This document shows positions 16,231-24,356 of a stretch of DNA of 64,000 nucleotides, piece after piece; position 1 is the first letter of the stretch; every line of letters begins with the position of its first letter. Made by a program: the position numbers and the translations under genes. The DNA comes from Roseibium polysiphoniae (GTDB lineage Bacteria > Pseudomonadota > Alphaproteobacteria > Rhizobiales > Stappiaceae). Under the pieces are notes generated by a model that was not told where the DNA came from, made no database searches, and worked only from the letters and a program-made list of their open reading frames with translations. The DNA is taken from contig NZ_JACYXJ010000001.1 of assembly GCF_014842925.1 (NCBI RefSeq), forward strand, positions 682,001-746,000, given 5' to 3'.

Positions 16231-17142
16231 ATGACATCGTCTTATCCGCGCGACATGGTTGGCTACGGACGGGTTGCGCCGCAGCCCAATTGGCCCGGGG
16301 AGGCCAATGTGGCCGTTCAATTTGTCATTAACTATGAAGAAGGCGGAGAGAACAATATTTTGCACGGCGACGCTGCCTCCGAAGCGTTTCTGTCTGAAAT
16401 CGTCGGCGCGCAACCTTGGCCGGGTAAACGACACTGGAACATGGAATCCATCTACGAGTATGGATCGCGCGCAGGCTTCTGGCGCTTGTGGCGCATGTTC
16501 ACCAGCCGCTCAATCCCGGTGACGGTCTATGGCGTCGCAACAGCGCTGGAACGCAACCCGGAAGCTGTCGCCGCGATGAAAGAGGCCGATTGGGAAATCG
16601 CATCCCATGGGCTCAAGTGGATCGAATACGCGGACATGCCTGAAGAGGTCGAGCGCGAACAGATGCGCGAAGCGATCCGCATCCACGAAGAGGTGACCGG
16701 TTCGCGGCCACTCGGCTGGTACACGGGTCGATGCTCCATGCAGACGCAAAAACTGGTCATGGAAGAAGGTGGCTTTCTATACGACAGCGACAGCTACGCA
16801 GACGACCTGCCTTACTGGGTTGACGGGCCCGATGGCGACCATCTGGTCATTCCCTACACCCTCGACACCAATGACATGCGCTTTGCGGCCGTTCAGGGCT
16901 TCAATTCCGGCGATCAGTTCTTTGCCTATCTGAAGGACGCTTTCGACGTGCTTTACGCGGAAGGCGAGGCTGGTGCGCCCAAGATGCTGAACATTGGCCT
17001 ACACTGCAGGCTGGTGGGCCGGCCCGGCCGTGCAGCTGCATTGGCGCGGTTCCTGGACTATGTGGCGTCCCACGACAAGGCCTGGCTCGCCCGCCGCATC
17101 GACATTGCCTGGCACTGGCATGCCCATCATGCGCGAGGGTAG
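16231..17142 (+). CDS. puuE: PuuE-type allantoinase/polysaccharide deacetylase-fold hydrolase
   Basis: A 303-residue protein of the NodB-like deacetylase fold. SSYPRDMVGYGRVAPQPNWPGEANVAVQFVINYEEGGE is the hallmark start of metal-independent allantoinase PuuE, which opens allantoin to allantoate in purine breakdown. Further blocks WEIASHGLKWIEY, RPLGWYTGRCS, YDSDSYADDLPYW and IGLHCRLVGRPGR follow the family order. The start is set at ATG 16231 because it fits the family N-terminus; an upstream ATG at 16132 would add 33 unconserved residues. No other uric acid or allantoin gene lies nearby, so its context gives no help. Confidence 0.85.
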   Translation: MTSSYPRDMVGYGRVAPQPNWPGEANVAVQFVINYEEGGENNILHGDAASEAFLSEIVGAQPWPGKRHWNMESIYEYGSRAGFWRLWRMFTSRSIPVTVYGVATALERNPEAVAAMKEADWEIASHGLKWIEYADMPEEVEREQMREAIRIHEEVTGSRPLGWYTGRCSMQTQKLVMEEGGFLYDSDSYADDLPYWVDGPDGDHLVIPYTLDTNDMRFAAVQGFNSGDQFFAYLKDAFDVLYAEGEAGAPKMLNIGLHCRLVGRPGRAAALARFLDYVASHDKAWLARRIDIAWHWHAHHARG

Positions 17143-17199
17143 GGGCAACCAGGATCTGGTTGTCGATCGTTTGGCGAGGCCTGATGGTCTGGGGTAAGG

Positions 17200-17234
17200 T
17201 GATCAAACAGGAACCTCTCTTGTTCTTTTGATCA
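17200..17234. repeat. Inverted repeat upstream of the AraC-type gene
   Basis: TGATCAAA (17200-17207) and TTTGATCA (17227-17234) are perfect inverted arms; inside them GAAC and GTTC also pair. The centre lies about 39 bases before the AraC-family start codon. It has no T-run, so an operator is more likely than a terminator of the preceding puuE gene. Confidence 0.55.
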
Positions 17235-17255
17235 TCAGGAGCCCAAAACCGGCAC

Positions 17256-18128
17256 ATGGCCTCGGCGACCCCAATACCCAGATACCACCTCTACGGTGAG
17301 AATGACCCGGTTGAGGATTTCGATTTCTTTCATATCGAGACCATCCGGACCCGGTCGAAGCCGCACGGCTGGTCGTTGGGTGCACACAGTCACGCACACT
17401 TGTTTCAGATGCTGATGATCACGCAGGGCGCCGGCCATCTTGTCGACGACACCGGCGAACGGGAGATTTCTCCCAAGATGGCGGTCTTCAATCCCGCCGG
17501 TGCAGTCCACGGCTGGACGTTTACGCCAGATACCCAGGGCTATGTTGTTTCCTTCAGCCACGATTACCTTGGCGGGCGCGAAGAAAACCGTGCCGAGGCA
17601 GAACGATCTGCATTGCATTCCGCATCCAATCTGGTGTTCGAGCTGGAGCGGGAAGACCTGCGGCGTTTGACATTCTGTCTTGAAGAAATGGCGGAGGAAT
17701 TCGGCAACGGGCGGAGACGGCGCGACATGTTTCGTCCACTCCTCAGTCTGGCGCTTGTCTTGCTCTTTTCCAAGAAAGCGGACGTGGGTGAACTTGACCG
17801 AACGCCGGGATTCTCACTCTTTCGGTTTCGCGCCTTGGTTGATGAACATTTCAGAACGCAGCGTTCCCCTGACTTTTATGCCGCCGAGATGGGTTTGACG
17901 ACGCAGCGGCTGAACAGATATTGTCGATTGTTCGCCGAACGGACCGCGGCGCAGAGCATTCGCGACCGGGTGATTCTGGAGGCGCGCCGCCTTATCGCAT
18001 TCTCCGACCTCAGTATTTCCCAGGTCTCTTACGATCTTGGCTATGAAGATCCAGCATATTTTTCCAGGGTGTTCAGAAAGGAAACCGGAGAAGCTCCGGC
18101 CGACTTTCGCGCGCGCCACGCTGTTTGA
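17256..18128 (+). CDS. pobR: AraC-family regulator, PobR/HpaA-like
   Basis: A 290-residue regulator. Residues 1-130 form a cupin ligand-binding domain (HSHAHLFQMLMITQGAGHLVDD, then FNPAGAVHGWTF). Residues 185-288 carry the two helix-turn-helix motifs: DFYAAEMGLTTQRLNRYCRL and SISQVSYDLGYEDPAYFSRVFRKETGEAPADFR, the AraC signature. The N-terminal style (PRYHLYGENDP...FFHIE) matches AraC-type PobR activators of 4-hydroxybenzoate hydroxylase. It is not divergent from pobA as usual; pobA lies 0.5 kb downstream on the other strand. CAGGAG lies 12 bases before the ATG. The role as pobA activator is inferred from similarity and nearness. Confidence 0.8.
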   Translation: MASATPIPRYHLYGENDPVEDFDFFHIETIRTRSKPHGWSLGAHSHAHLFQMLMITQGAGHLVDDTGEREISPKMAVFNPAGAVHGWTFTPDTQGYVVSFSHDYLGGREENRAEAERSALHSASNLVFELEREDLRRLTFCLEEMAEEFGNGRRRRDMFRPLLSLALVLLFSKKADVGELDRTPGFSLFRFRALVDEHFRTQRSPDFYAAEMGLTTQRLNRYCRLFAERTAAQSIRDRVILEARRLIAFSDLSISQVSYDLGYEDPAYFSRVFRKETGEAPADFRARHAV

Positions 18129-18256
18129 TCAGAGATGTATCATCTTCTGATGACTTGGATTTGACTGGGTGAGTTAACCATTTGTTTGGAATTTGGGGTG
18201 CGAAGCACAACCTTTCATTGTGCCCAGTGTCCTGGCGACCTATCACTTTCGAAGAG

Positions 18257-18271
18257 TTAATGATTTGTTAA
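18257..18271. promoter_or_regulatory. Perfect CtrA-type box
   Basis: TTAA-N7-TTAA, the consensus of the alphaproteobacterial cell-cycle regulator CtrA, lies 22 bases before the start of the small gene at 18294. A weaker TTAA-N7-TTTG half site is at 18174-18188. Confidence 0.6.
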
Positions 18272-18293
18272 TTTGACGAAGGGTGCGTGTCGC

Positions 18294-18581
18294 ATGAACC
18301 TCTCGAGCCGCTATTTTCTCGTCTTTATTTTTGCAGCTTTCATGTTTGGTTTTTCTCTCATGGTTGCCCTAAACACAGACGCCGCTGAGCGCACGGTCGA
18401 GAGACTGGTCGTTGATGGCAATGAACTTATTGTTCTGTCTCAAAGAGCCTATCACGCGGTCGATCTCGACGAGATGGGAGACATCTTTGTCCGCCTCCAC
18501 GCTGCGGGTGTCTATATGCCCACGGCTCTTTTGGGGGCCGTTGAAAAGGAACTTGGGGACATCGCACGCAGGATTGACTGA
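18294..18581 (+). CDS. Small exported or membrane-anchored protein, unknown
   Basis: A 95-residue protein from ATG 18294. Residues 6-27 (YFLVFIFAAFMFGFSLMVAL) form a hydrophobic export signal or anchor, followed by a 65-residue mixed helical part (ERTVERLVVDGNEL, ARRID end) with a mostly acidic face. No family recognised. The frame extends seven codons to a TTG, but the ATG fits the signal better. A perfect CtrA box directly upstream suggests cell-cycle control. A terminator follows 28 bases after its stop and is shared with pobA. Confidence 0.6.
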   Translation: MNLSSRYFLVFIFAAFMFGFSLMVALNTDAAERTVERLVVDGNELIVLSQRAYHAVDLDEMGDIFVRLHAAGVYMPTALLGAVEKELGDIARRID

Positions 18582-18608
18582 AAGTCCCGGCGACAGGCCC
18601 CATTCAGC

Positions 18609-18643
18609 AAAAAGCCCCGGAGCAGCGATGCTCCGGGGCTTTT
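18609..18643. terminator. Bidirectional terminator between the small gene and pobA
   Basis: AAAAAGCCCCGGAGCA and TGCTCCGGGGCTTTTG pair around a GCGA loop. It carries an A-run and a T-run, so it fits both convergent genes. Confidence 0.9.
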
Positions 18644-18662
18644 GTTTGATTGGCGAGACGTC

Positions 18663-19835
18663 CTAGTAGGGCAGGCCGACGTAGTTCTCCGCCAGACTGA
18701 CCTGCGCCGCATGGGAGCTCGCAAGGTAATCCATGTCCGCCTGCTGCATGCGCGCGTTGAAGGGCCCAAGGTCGGGAAACTGGTGGAGAAGCATCGTCAT
18801 CCACCAGGAAAAGCGCTCCGCTTTCCAGATACGTGCCAGGGCCTTTTGCGAGTAACTGTCAATCCCGGCGGCGGAATTTTCTCCGTAAAACTCGATCAGG
18901 GCTTCGGAGAGGTAGTGAATATCGGAGGCTGCGAGATTCAGCCCCTTTGCGCCTGTCGGCGGAACGATATGACCCGCATCTCCTGCGAGCATCAAACGGC
19001 CAAAGCGCAGGGGCTCGGCGACGAAGCTGCGCAGGGGCGCGATGCTCTTTTCGATGGAAGGACCCGTCTCGATCCGGTCGGCAGCTTCGCTGCCAAGACG
19101 GATCTTCAGTTCATCCCAAATCGCATCGTCAGACCAAGCATTGACGTCCGTTCCGGTGGGAACCTGGATGTAATAGCGACTCAGTTTTTTTGAGCGCATG
19201 GAGGCAAGAGCGAAGCCATTGGGATGGTTGGCATAGATCAGCTCATGATCGACCGGCTTCACATAGGACAGGATCCCGAGCCAGCCGAAGGGGTAGACCT
19301 TTTCGTATTCGGTGATGGCACCATCCGGCACCGACGCGCGTGAAACGCCATGGAATCCGTCGCAACCGCAGATGAAATCACAGGCGATCTCGTGGCTCGT
19401 GCCGTCCTTGTCATAGGTGACACGCGGATTGGGGCCGTCAAAGTCGAGGGGCGCCACGTTCGACGCCTCATAGATGACCTTGCCATCGCGCGCCCGGTGC
19501 GCGTCCATGAGGTCCCGGGTGACTTCGGTTTGTCCGTAGACCATGACGCTCTTGCCGCCGGTCAGGCCCTTGAGGTCGATCCGCAGCCGCGTGTCGGTAA
19601 CACTCAGCGTGAAGCCGTCATGGGGCAGGCCTTCCTTGCGCATTCTGTCCGAAACACCGGCACGTTCCAGCATGTCCACCATGCCCTGTTCGAGAACACC
19701 GGCGCGGATACGTGAGAGCACATATTCGGGATCACGTCGCTCCAGGACCACACAGTCGACACCGGCAAGATGCAGAAGCTGGGACAGCAGCAGTCCCGAC
19801 GGGCCAGCTCCGATGATGACAACCTGTGTGCGCAT
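18663..19835 (-). CDS. pobA: 4-hydroxybenzoate 3-monooxygenase
   Basis: A 390-residue FAD enzyme that hydroxylates 4-hydroxybenzoate to protocatechuate using NADPH and oxygen. The FAD Rossmann motif is VVIIGAGPSGLLLSQLLHLAG at the N-terminus; VLERR ends the second strand; DFICGCDGFHGVSR is the DG motif; and LMLAGDAGHIVPPTGAKGLNLA is the GD motif contacting the ribityl. Length matches PobA (about 390-394). GGAGGATCGTTC precedes the ATG. It feeds the protocatechuate genes that follow in the same direction upstream, but a 241-base gap with its own repeats suggests a separate promoter. Confidence 0.96.
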   Translation of the reverse strand: MRTQVVIIGAGPSGLLLSQLLHLAGVDCVVLERRDPEYVLSRIRAGVLEQGMVDMLERAGVSDRMRKEGLPHDGFTLSVTDTRLRIDLKGLTGGKSVMVYGQTEVTRDLMDAHRARDGKVIYEASNVAPLDFDGPNPRVTYDKDGTSHEIACDFICGCDGFHGVSRASVPDGAITEYEKVYPFGWLGILSYVKPVDHELIYANHPNGFALASMRSKKLSRYYIQVPTGTDVNAWSDDAIWDELKIRLGSEAADRIETGPSIEKSIAPLRSFVAEPLRFGRLMLAGDAGHIVPPTGAKGLNLAASDIHYLSEALIEFYGENSAAGIDSYSQKALARIWKAERFSWWMTMLLHQFPDLGPFNARMQQADMDYLASSHAAQVSLAENYVGLPY

Positions 19836-19910
19836 GAACGATCCTCCCCAGGACGATTTCGATGTGTTGGGAGGATCTTAGGAGCCAGGCCGGCAAACGG
19901 AATGGACCAT

Positions 19911-19942
19911 CTGATCGAAGACTTGGACATTTTGACTGATCG
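19911..19942. promoter_or_regulatory. Direct repeats upstream of pobA
   Basis: CTGATCG occurs at 19911-19917 and again at 19936-19942, 25 bases apart, 80-110 bases before the pobA start. Direct repeats at such spacing are typical of AraC-family activators. The TGATC core also occurs in the inverted repeat before the AraC-type gene at 17200. Role is inferred. Confidence 0.4.
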
Positions 19943-20076
19943 TTTGAGGGCGGCCGACACTCGGCATTGTTGCAGAGTGTCAGCTAGCCTGTGACCGTAG
20001 TCGCGCCTCGCCGAGTTTCAATCAAAAGATGAACGAAAATGTCTGACTCAACTTTCGAAGACGCTGAATCGATATC

Positions 20077-21417
20077 TTAGCGCTTCAGGTCAAGATGCTG
20101 ATACGATTCCAGAACGCGATCAATCATGACATCGCTTGCGCCCATGTGGTGCGCGGGATCCTTCAAGTCTGCCCAGGCAATGGGGGCATCGCTGAGACCT
20201 CTAAGGACATCGAAGAGATGTGTCCCGGTTTCATTGACCTGTTTGCAGGCGTTCTTGACGAGTGCTTGCGCCTCTGGACGCGGCATGTGTTCTGCCAGCG
20301 CGAAACTGGCTGCCTCGGCAAGCAGCAGGCCATTCGATGTCTCGATCGTCGCGCGCATGGTCTCGCCTTTGACCTCGAGCGCTCCGATAAGCCGGTTTGC
20401 ATGATCCAGGGCGCTGCCTGTCGAGAGGACGATTTGCGGCAGGGTCAGCCACTCAAGGGTCCAGTTGGCGCCCGACCTTTCATGCTCCTGAAGCGCCGCC
20501 TGTTGAAGCGTGCCGAGCAGCCCCGCATTCTGGCGTGCAATGGCGACAAGAACTTCCCCGCCGATCGGATTGACCTTGTTCGGCATGGTCGAGGAACCAC
20601 CGCCGCCGCCCGGGCGCACTTCCGCAATTTCATTCTGCGCCAGCAGCACGATGTCGGTGCCGATCTTGCCGAGGGTCCCCGTCACGAGCGACAGCCAGCC
20701 GGCGTAGTCGTAAAGACCGTCGCGCAACGTGTGCCAGGGAGCTGGCGAAACGCCAAGGTTCAAACGCGCGGCAAGGTTCGTTTCAACAGCGACCGCGCGC
20801 TCGCCAAGGGCGGAGAGATTGCCTGCTGCTCCACCAAATGAAAGCAACAAAAGCCGGGACTTGATGCCGTCGAGCCGCTCCAGATGGCGCAAAAGGCCGG
20901 AGAGCCAGACGGCGGCCTTCAAGCCAAAACTCGTTGGGGTCGCCTGCTGCATGCGTGTCCTTGCAGCAATTGGCGTGTTGCGGTGCGCATCCGCGAGCTT
21001 TGCCAGTTGACCGGCAAGCTGCCTCAGAGATGCTTCATGAAGATCAAGTGCGGTGCGCAGCCGCAAGATAAGCCCTGTGTCGCAAATGTCCTGACTGGTC
21101 GCGCCCCAATGAACGAAACTGGCATGCTCAGAACCGGCCGCTGCGCGGAGTTGCGCAACCAGGGCAGGGACGGCGACGCCGTCTTTTGCAGTCCCCTCCG
21201 CGAGGCTGATCGGGTCAATCAGAAGGCCCTGGCAGGTCGCTGCGATGGCTTTTGCCGACTCTGCGGGAATAAGACCGCAGTCGGCCTCCGCCAATGCGAG
21301 CGCGCCTTCGACCTCCAGCATGGCTTTGATGACGGCCTTGTCCTCGAAAAGGGCGGCGGTCTCAGGAGCTGTCAGAAGCGCACCCGTGATCTGGCTGTCG
21401 AAGGCAGTCGGCCCCAT
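20077..21417 (-). CDS. pcaB: 3-carboxy-cis,cis-muconate cycloisomerase
   Basis: A 446-residue member of the fumarase/aspartase superfamily that lactonises 3-carboxymuconate in protocatechuate breakdown. VHWGATSQDICDTGL is the first conserved region, TRMQQATPTSFGLKAAVWL the second, and GGGGSSTMPNKVNPIGGE the superfamily signature. Length fits bacterial PcaB, though shorter forms exist. The ATG at 21417 lies three bases after the pcaF stop codon, so translation is coupled. It is the last gene of the pcaDCHGIJFB series. Confidence 0.95.
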   Translation of the reverse strand: MGPTAFDSQITGALLTAPETAALFEDKAVIKAMLEVEGALALAEADCGLIPAESAKAIAATCQGLLIDPISLAEGTAKDGVAVPALVAQLRAAAGSEHASFVHWGATSQDICDTGLILRLRTALDLHEASLRQLAGQLAKLADAHRNTPIAARTRMQQATPTSFGLKAAVWLSGLLRHLERLDGIKSRLLLLSFGGAAGNLSALGERAVAVETNLAARLNLGVSPAPWHTLRDGLYDYAGWLSLVTGTLGKIGTDIVLLAQNEIAEVRPGGGGGSSTMPNKVNPIGGEVLVAIARQNAGLLGTLQQAALQEHERSGANWTLEWLTLPQIVLSTGSALDHANRLIGALEVKGETMRATIETSNGLLLAEAASFALAEHMPRPEAQALVKNACKQVNETGTHLFDVLRGLSDAPIAWADLKDPAHHMGASDVMIDRVLESYQHLDLKR

Positions 21418-21420
21418 ATT

Positions 21421-22626
21421 CTAAGCGCTCTCCAGTGCGACGGCGATGCCCTGACCGACTCCGATGCACATCGTTGCCAGGGCCAGCTTGCCGCCACGTT
21501 TTTTCAGTTCCAGTGCCGCAGTTCCCGTGATCCGGGCGCCTGAGGCTCCGAGTGGATGGCCAATGGCAATGGCACCACCATTCGGATTGATAAATTCAGC
21601 AGTTTCATCAAGTCCGAGATCACGCAGAACCGCAAGACCTTGTGAAGCGAAAGCCTCGTTCAACTCAATGATGTCGAAGTCTTTCGGCGCAATGCCAAGC
21701 CTCTCGCACAATTTGCGTGTGGCAGGCGCAGGGCCGATGCCCATGATGCGCGGAGGAACACCGGCGGTTGCGCCGCCGACGATGCGGGCGATCGGTGTGA
21801 GACCGTATTTGCGGACTGCGTCTTCAGACGCAATCAGCAGCGCGGCGGCGCCATCATTGACACCAGAGGCGTTGCCGGCTGTCACCGTGCCGCCGTCTCG
21901 GAAAGGCGCGCGCAGTTTTGCCAGCGTTTCAAGGGTGGTGTCCGGGCGCAGGTGCTCATCTTTTTCGACAATCACAGGATCACCCTTTCGCTGCGGGATC
22001 GTCACGGCAACGATTTCTTTCGCCAGCCGGCCGCTCGCCTGGGCTGTCGCCGCTTTCTTTTGCGAGCGATAGGCGAAGGCATCCTGGTCCTCGCGCGAGA
22101 TCGAAAAGTCTTCGGCGACATTCTCGCCCGTTTCCGGCATGGAATCGACACCATACTGTCTTTTCATCAGGGGATTGATGAACCGCCAACCGATGGTCGT
22201 GTCGTGCACCTCATTCGACCGGCTGAAAGCTGTCTCGGCTTTTGGCATGACAAAAGGCGCCCGCGACATGCTTTCGACGCCTCCCGCAACAATGAGATCC
22301 GCCTGACCGGAGATGATCGCTCTCGAGGCCGTTATGATGGCATCCATACCCGAGCCGCAAAGCCGGTTCATCGTGGTGCCGGGAACCGTTTCAGGCAGCC
22401 CGGCAAGAAGCGACGACATGCGGGCGACATTGCGGTTGTCTTCGCCCGCCTGGTTGGCGCAGCCATAGATCACCTCATCGACGGCAGCCCAATCCACATC
22501 CGTGTTGCGCTCAATCAAGGCCTCGATCGGGATCGCTCCCAGGTCGTCGGCGCGAACCGGGGCAAGCGAACCGGAAAATCGACCGAAAGGGGTGCGGATG
22601 TAGTCGCAGATATAGGCGCGTTGCAT
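21421..22626 (-). CDS. pcaF: Beta-ketoadipyl-CoA thiolase
   Basis: A 401-residue thiolase that cleaves 3-oxoadipyl-CoA to succinyl-CoA and acetyl-CoA. The N-terminus AYICDYIRTPFGRFSGSLAPVRADDL is specific for PcaF/PaaJ. TMNRLCGSGMDAI has the acyl-carrying cysteine; NPNGGAIAIGHPLGASGARI the catalytic histidine; and LATMCIGVGQGIAVALE the second cysteine. GGGAG stands seven bases before the ATG. It lies 11 bases after pcaJ, matching pathway order. Confidence 0.95.
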   Translation of the reverse strand: MQRAYICDYIRTPFGRFSGSLAPVRADDLGAIPIEALIERNTDVDWAAVDEVIYGCANQAGEDNRNVARMSSLLAGLPETVPGTTMNRLCGSGMDAIITASRAIISGQADLIVAGGVESMSRAPFVMPKAETAFSRSNEVHDTTIGWRFINPLMKRQYGVDSMPETGENVAEDFSISREDQDAFAYRSQKKAATAQASGRLAKEIVAVTIPQRKGDPVIVEKDEHLRPDTTLETLAKLRAPFRDGGTVTAGNASGVNDGAAALLIASEDAVRKYGLTPIARIVGGATAGVPPRIMGIGPAPATRKLCERLGIAPKDFDIIELNEAFASQGLAVLRDLGLDETAEFINPNGGAIAIGHPLGASGARITGTAALELKKRGGKLALATMCIGVGQGIAVALESA

Positions 22627-22637
22627 GGCAGACTCCC

Positions 22638-23408
22638 TTATTGGCCTTCGTGGGCGGCTTTGGTGCGGGCATGCAGATCACGCAAGACCTGCAGCTCTTC
22701 CGCGCTTGGCGCCGGCGTCTCGATCACATGATCTGCGAACTTTGCAGGCCAGCCAACGGTGTCCTCAACGTCCTTCCGAGAAGCACCAGGATGCAACGAG
22801 GTGACGGTGAACTCCTTGGTCTGTGGATCAGTCTCCCAGACTGCGAGATCGGTGATAAGCCGTGTCGGTCCCTTGGTGTGGACGCCATGATCGGCACGGT
22901 CCGAGCCGCCCTTGCCATGACCAAGCGATGTGATGAAATCGAGTTTCTCGACAAAGCCGCGGGTCGACTGTTTCATGGTGATGAAGATCTCGCCGCAGGA
23001 AATGGCGATTTCAGGCGCGCCGCCGCCGCCTGGCAGGCGAACTTTCGGCTTGTCATAGTCGCCGACGACAGTGGTGTTGATATTGCCGAACCTGTCCAGC
23101 TGTGCGCCACCAAGGAAGCCCACGGTGATCCGTCCACCCTGTAGCCAGTAGCGGAACATCTCCGGCACCGAGACGGTGTTCAGCGCAGTGTCGCACAGTT
23201 CGCCATCACCGATGGACAGCGGCAGCACCGTTGGGGCGGTTCCAATGGTGCCGCTTTCATAAATCAGGGTGATATCGGGCGCATGGGTCAGGCGCGCCAG
23301 GTTGCAGGCTGCCGAAGGGGCGCCGATGCCGACGAAGCAGACATCATCGTTGGACAGCGCGCGGGCGGCGGCAACCGTCATCATTTCGGTCGGGGTGAAG
23401 GTGCTCAT
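22638..23408 (-). CDS. pcaJ: 3-oxoadipate CoA-transferase, beta subunit
   Basis: A 256-residue class I CoA-transferase beta subunit that, with PcaI, moves CoA from succinyl-CoA to beta-ketoadipate. TPTEMMTVAAARALSNDDVCFVGIG opens the fold; LIYESGTIGTAP holds the catalytic glutamate block; and GFLGGAQLDRFGNINTTVVGDYDKPKVRLPGGGGAPEIA is the glycine-rich core. The C-terminus is slightly longer than in well-known PcaJ (about 220-230). The gene starts 11 bases after pcaI. Confidence 0.93.
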   Translation of the reverse strand: MSTFTPTEMMTVAAARALSNDDVCFVGIGAPSAACNLARLTHAPDITLIYESGTIGTAPTVLPLSIGDGELCDTALNTVSVPEMFRYWLQGGRITVGFLGGAQLDRFGNINTTVVGDYDKPKVRLPGGGGAPEIAISCGEIFITMKQSTRGFVEKLDFITSLGHGKGGSDRADHGVHTKGPTRLITDLAVWETDPQTKEFTVTSLHPGASRKDVEDTVGWPAKFADHVIETPAPSAEELQVLRDLHARTKAAHEGQ

Positions 23409-23419
23409 CTCCGCGCTCC

Positions 23420-24277
23420 TCAGCCTTGGGTCTTCAGGTGTGCAACACGGCCGGCGAAAATATCCGGCGTCCGGTCAAGGACGTTGGCCTTCATCCAGTC
23501 CATGAACTTGTCCCTGTCGGACGCGATCTTGTCCCACTCCAGGTAGGCGCTATTGTCCCGGCCGTAATAGCCCTGGGTGTAGGACGGGTGAGCGCCGCCT
23601 GGCACGACAGCAATGGAGGTTACGGTCCAGGCGGGCAGGACCGTCGCATTTGGCGAGAGACCTTCGAAATCATCAACGATTTCCTCCACGGTCACGATCG
23701 AGCGTTTGGCAGCCAGAACGGCTTCCTTTTGAACGCCGGTGATACCCTCGAGGAACACATCCCCTTTGCGATTTGCCTTGAGGGCGTGGATGACCGCAAC
23801 ATCGGGACGAAGAGCGGGAACCGCGGCCAGCTTTTCACCGGTAAAGGGGCACTCGACAAACCTGATGTTCGGGTTGACCCGTGTCAGCTCGGCGCCCCGG
23901 TAGCCTCTGAAAATGGCGCAGGGCAGGCCGGCCGCGCCCGCCTCATAGGCGTTCGCCATGGCCGCATGACTGTGTTCTTCGATCTCAAGCTGGTGCGGCC
24001 AACCGTTTTCAAGGGCATCCCGGAAACGGCGCAGCAGGCCAACACCGGGATTGCCGGCAAAGGAGAATATCATCTTCTTCACGCAGCCCATGCCGATCAA
24101 TTGATCGTAGATCATGTCCGGGGTCATGCGCATCACGGTCAGATCCTTGCGACCCTGGCGGATGGCCTCATGGGCAGCGGCATGCGGGATCAGATGAGTG
24201 AAGCCTTCAAAGGCGACGCTGTCGCCATCGTTGAGGTTGTCGGCAACCGCATCGGCCAGGGACTGAAATTTCGCCAT
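23420..24277 (-). CDS. pcaI: 3-oxoadipate CoA-transferase, alpha subunit
   Basis: A 285-residue class I CoA-transferase alpha subunit. SVAFEGFTHLIPHAAAHEAIRQGRKDL is the conserved N-terminal block, MIFSFAGNPGVGLLRRFRDALENGWP the CoA-binding region, and VTVEEIVDDF the later motif. I set the start at ATG 24277, with TAGGAACC in front. The frame runs on to 24388, but those 37 residues overlap pcaG and contain no conserved part. An intercistronic hairpin at 24305 lies between pcaG and this gene. Confidence 0.94.
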   Translation of the reverse strand: MAKFQSLADAVADNLNDGDSVAFEGFTHLIPHAAAHEAIRQGRKDLTVMRMTPDMIYDQLIGMGCVKKMIFSFAGNPGVGLLRRFRDALENGWPHQLEIEEHSHAAMANAYEAGAAGLPCAIFRGYRGAELTRVNPNIRFVECPFTGEKLAAVPALRPDVAVIHALKANRKGDVFLEGITGVQKEAVLAAKRSIVTVEEIVDDFEGLSPNATVLPAWTVTSIAVVPGGAHPSYTQGYYGRDNSAYLEWDKIASDRDKFMDWMKANVLDRTPDIFAGRVAHLKTQG

Positions 24278-24304
24278 GGTTCCTACTCGTTGGTCTCGTG
24301 AAAG

Positions 24305-24329
24305 CGACCCGCAGGGGAAGTGCGGGTCG
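24305..24329 (-). repeat. Hairpin between pcaG and pcaI
   Basis: CGACCCGCA and TGCGGGTCG form a perfect nine-base stem with a seven-base loop. On the coding strand only CTTT follows, so it is at most a weak terminator. It could reduce read-through from pcaDCHG into pcaIJFB or protect an mRNA end. Confidence 0.6.
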
Positions 24330-24356
24330 GTCGTTTTGTTGGGGGACGGGCGCCGG

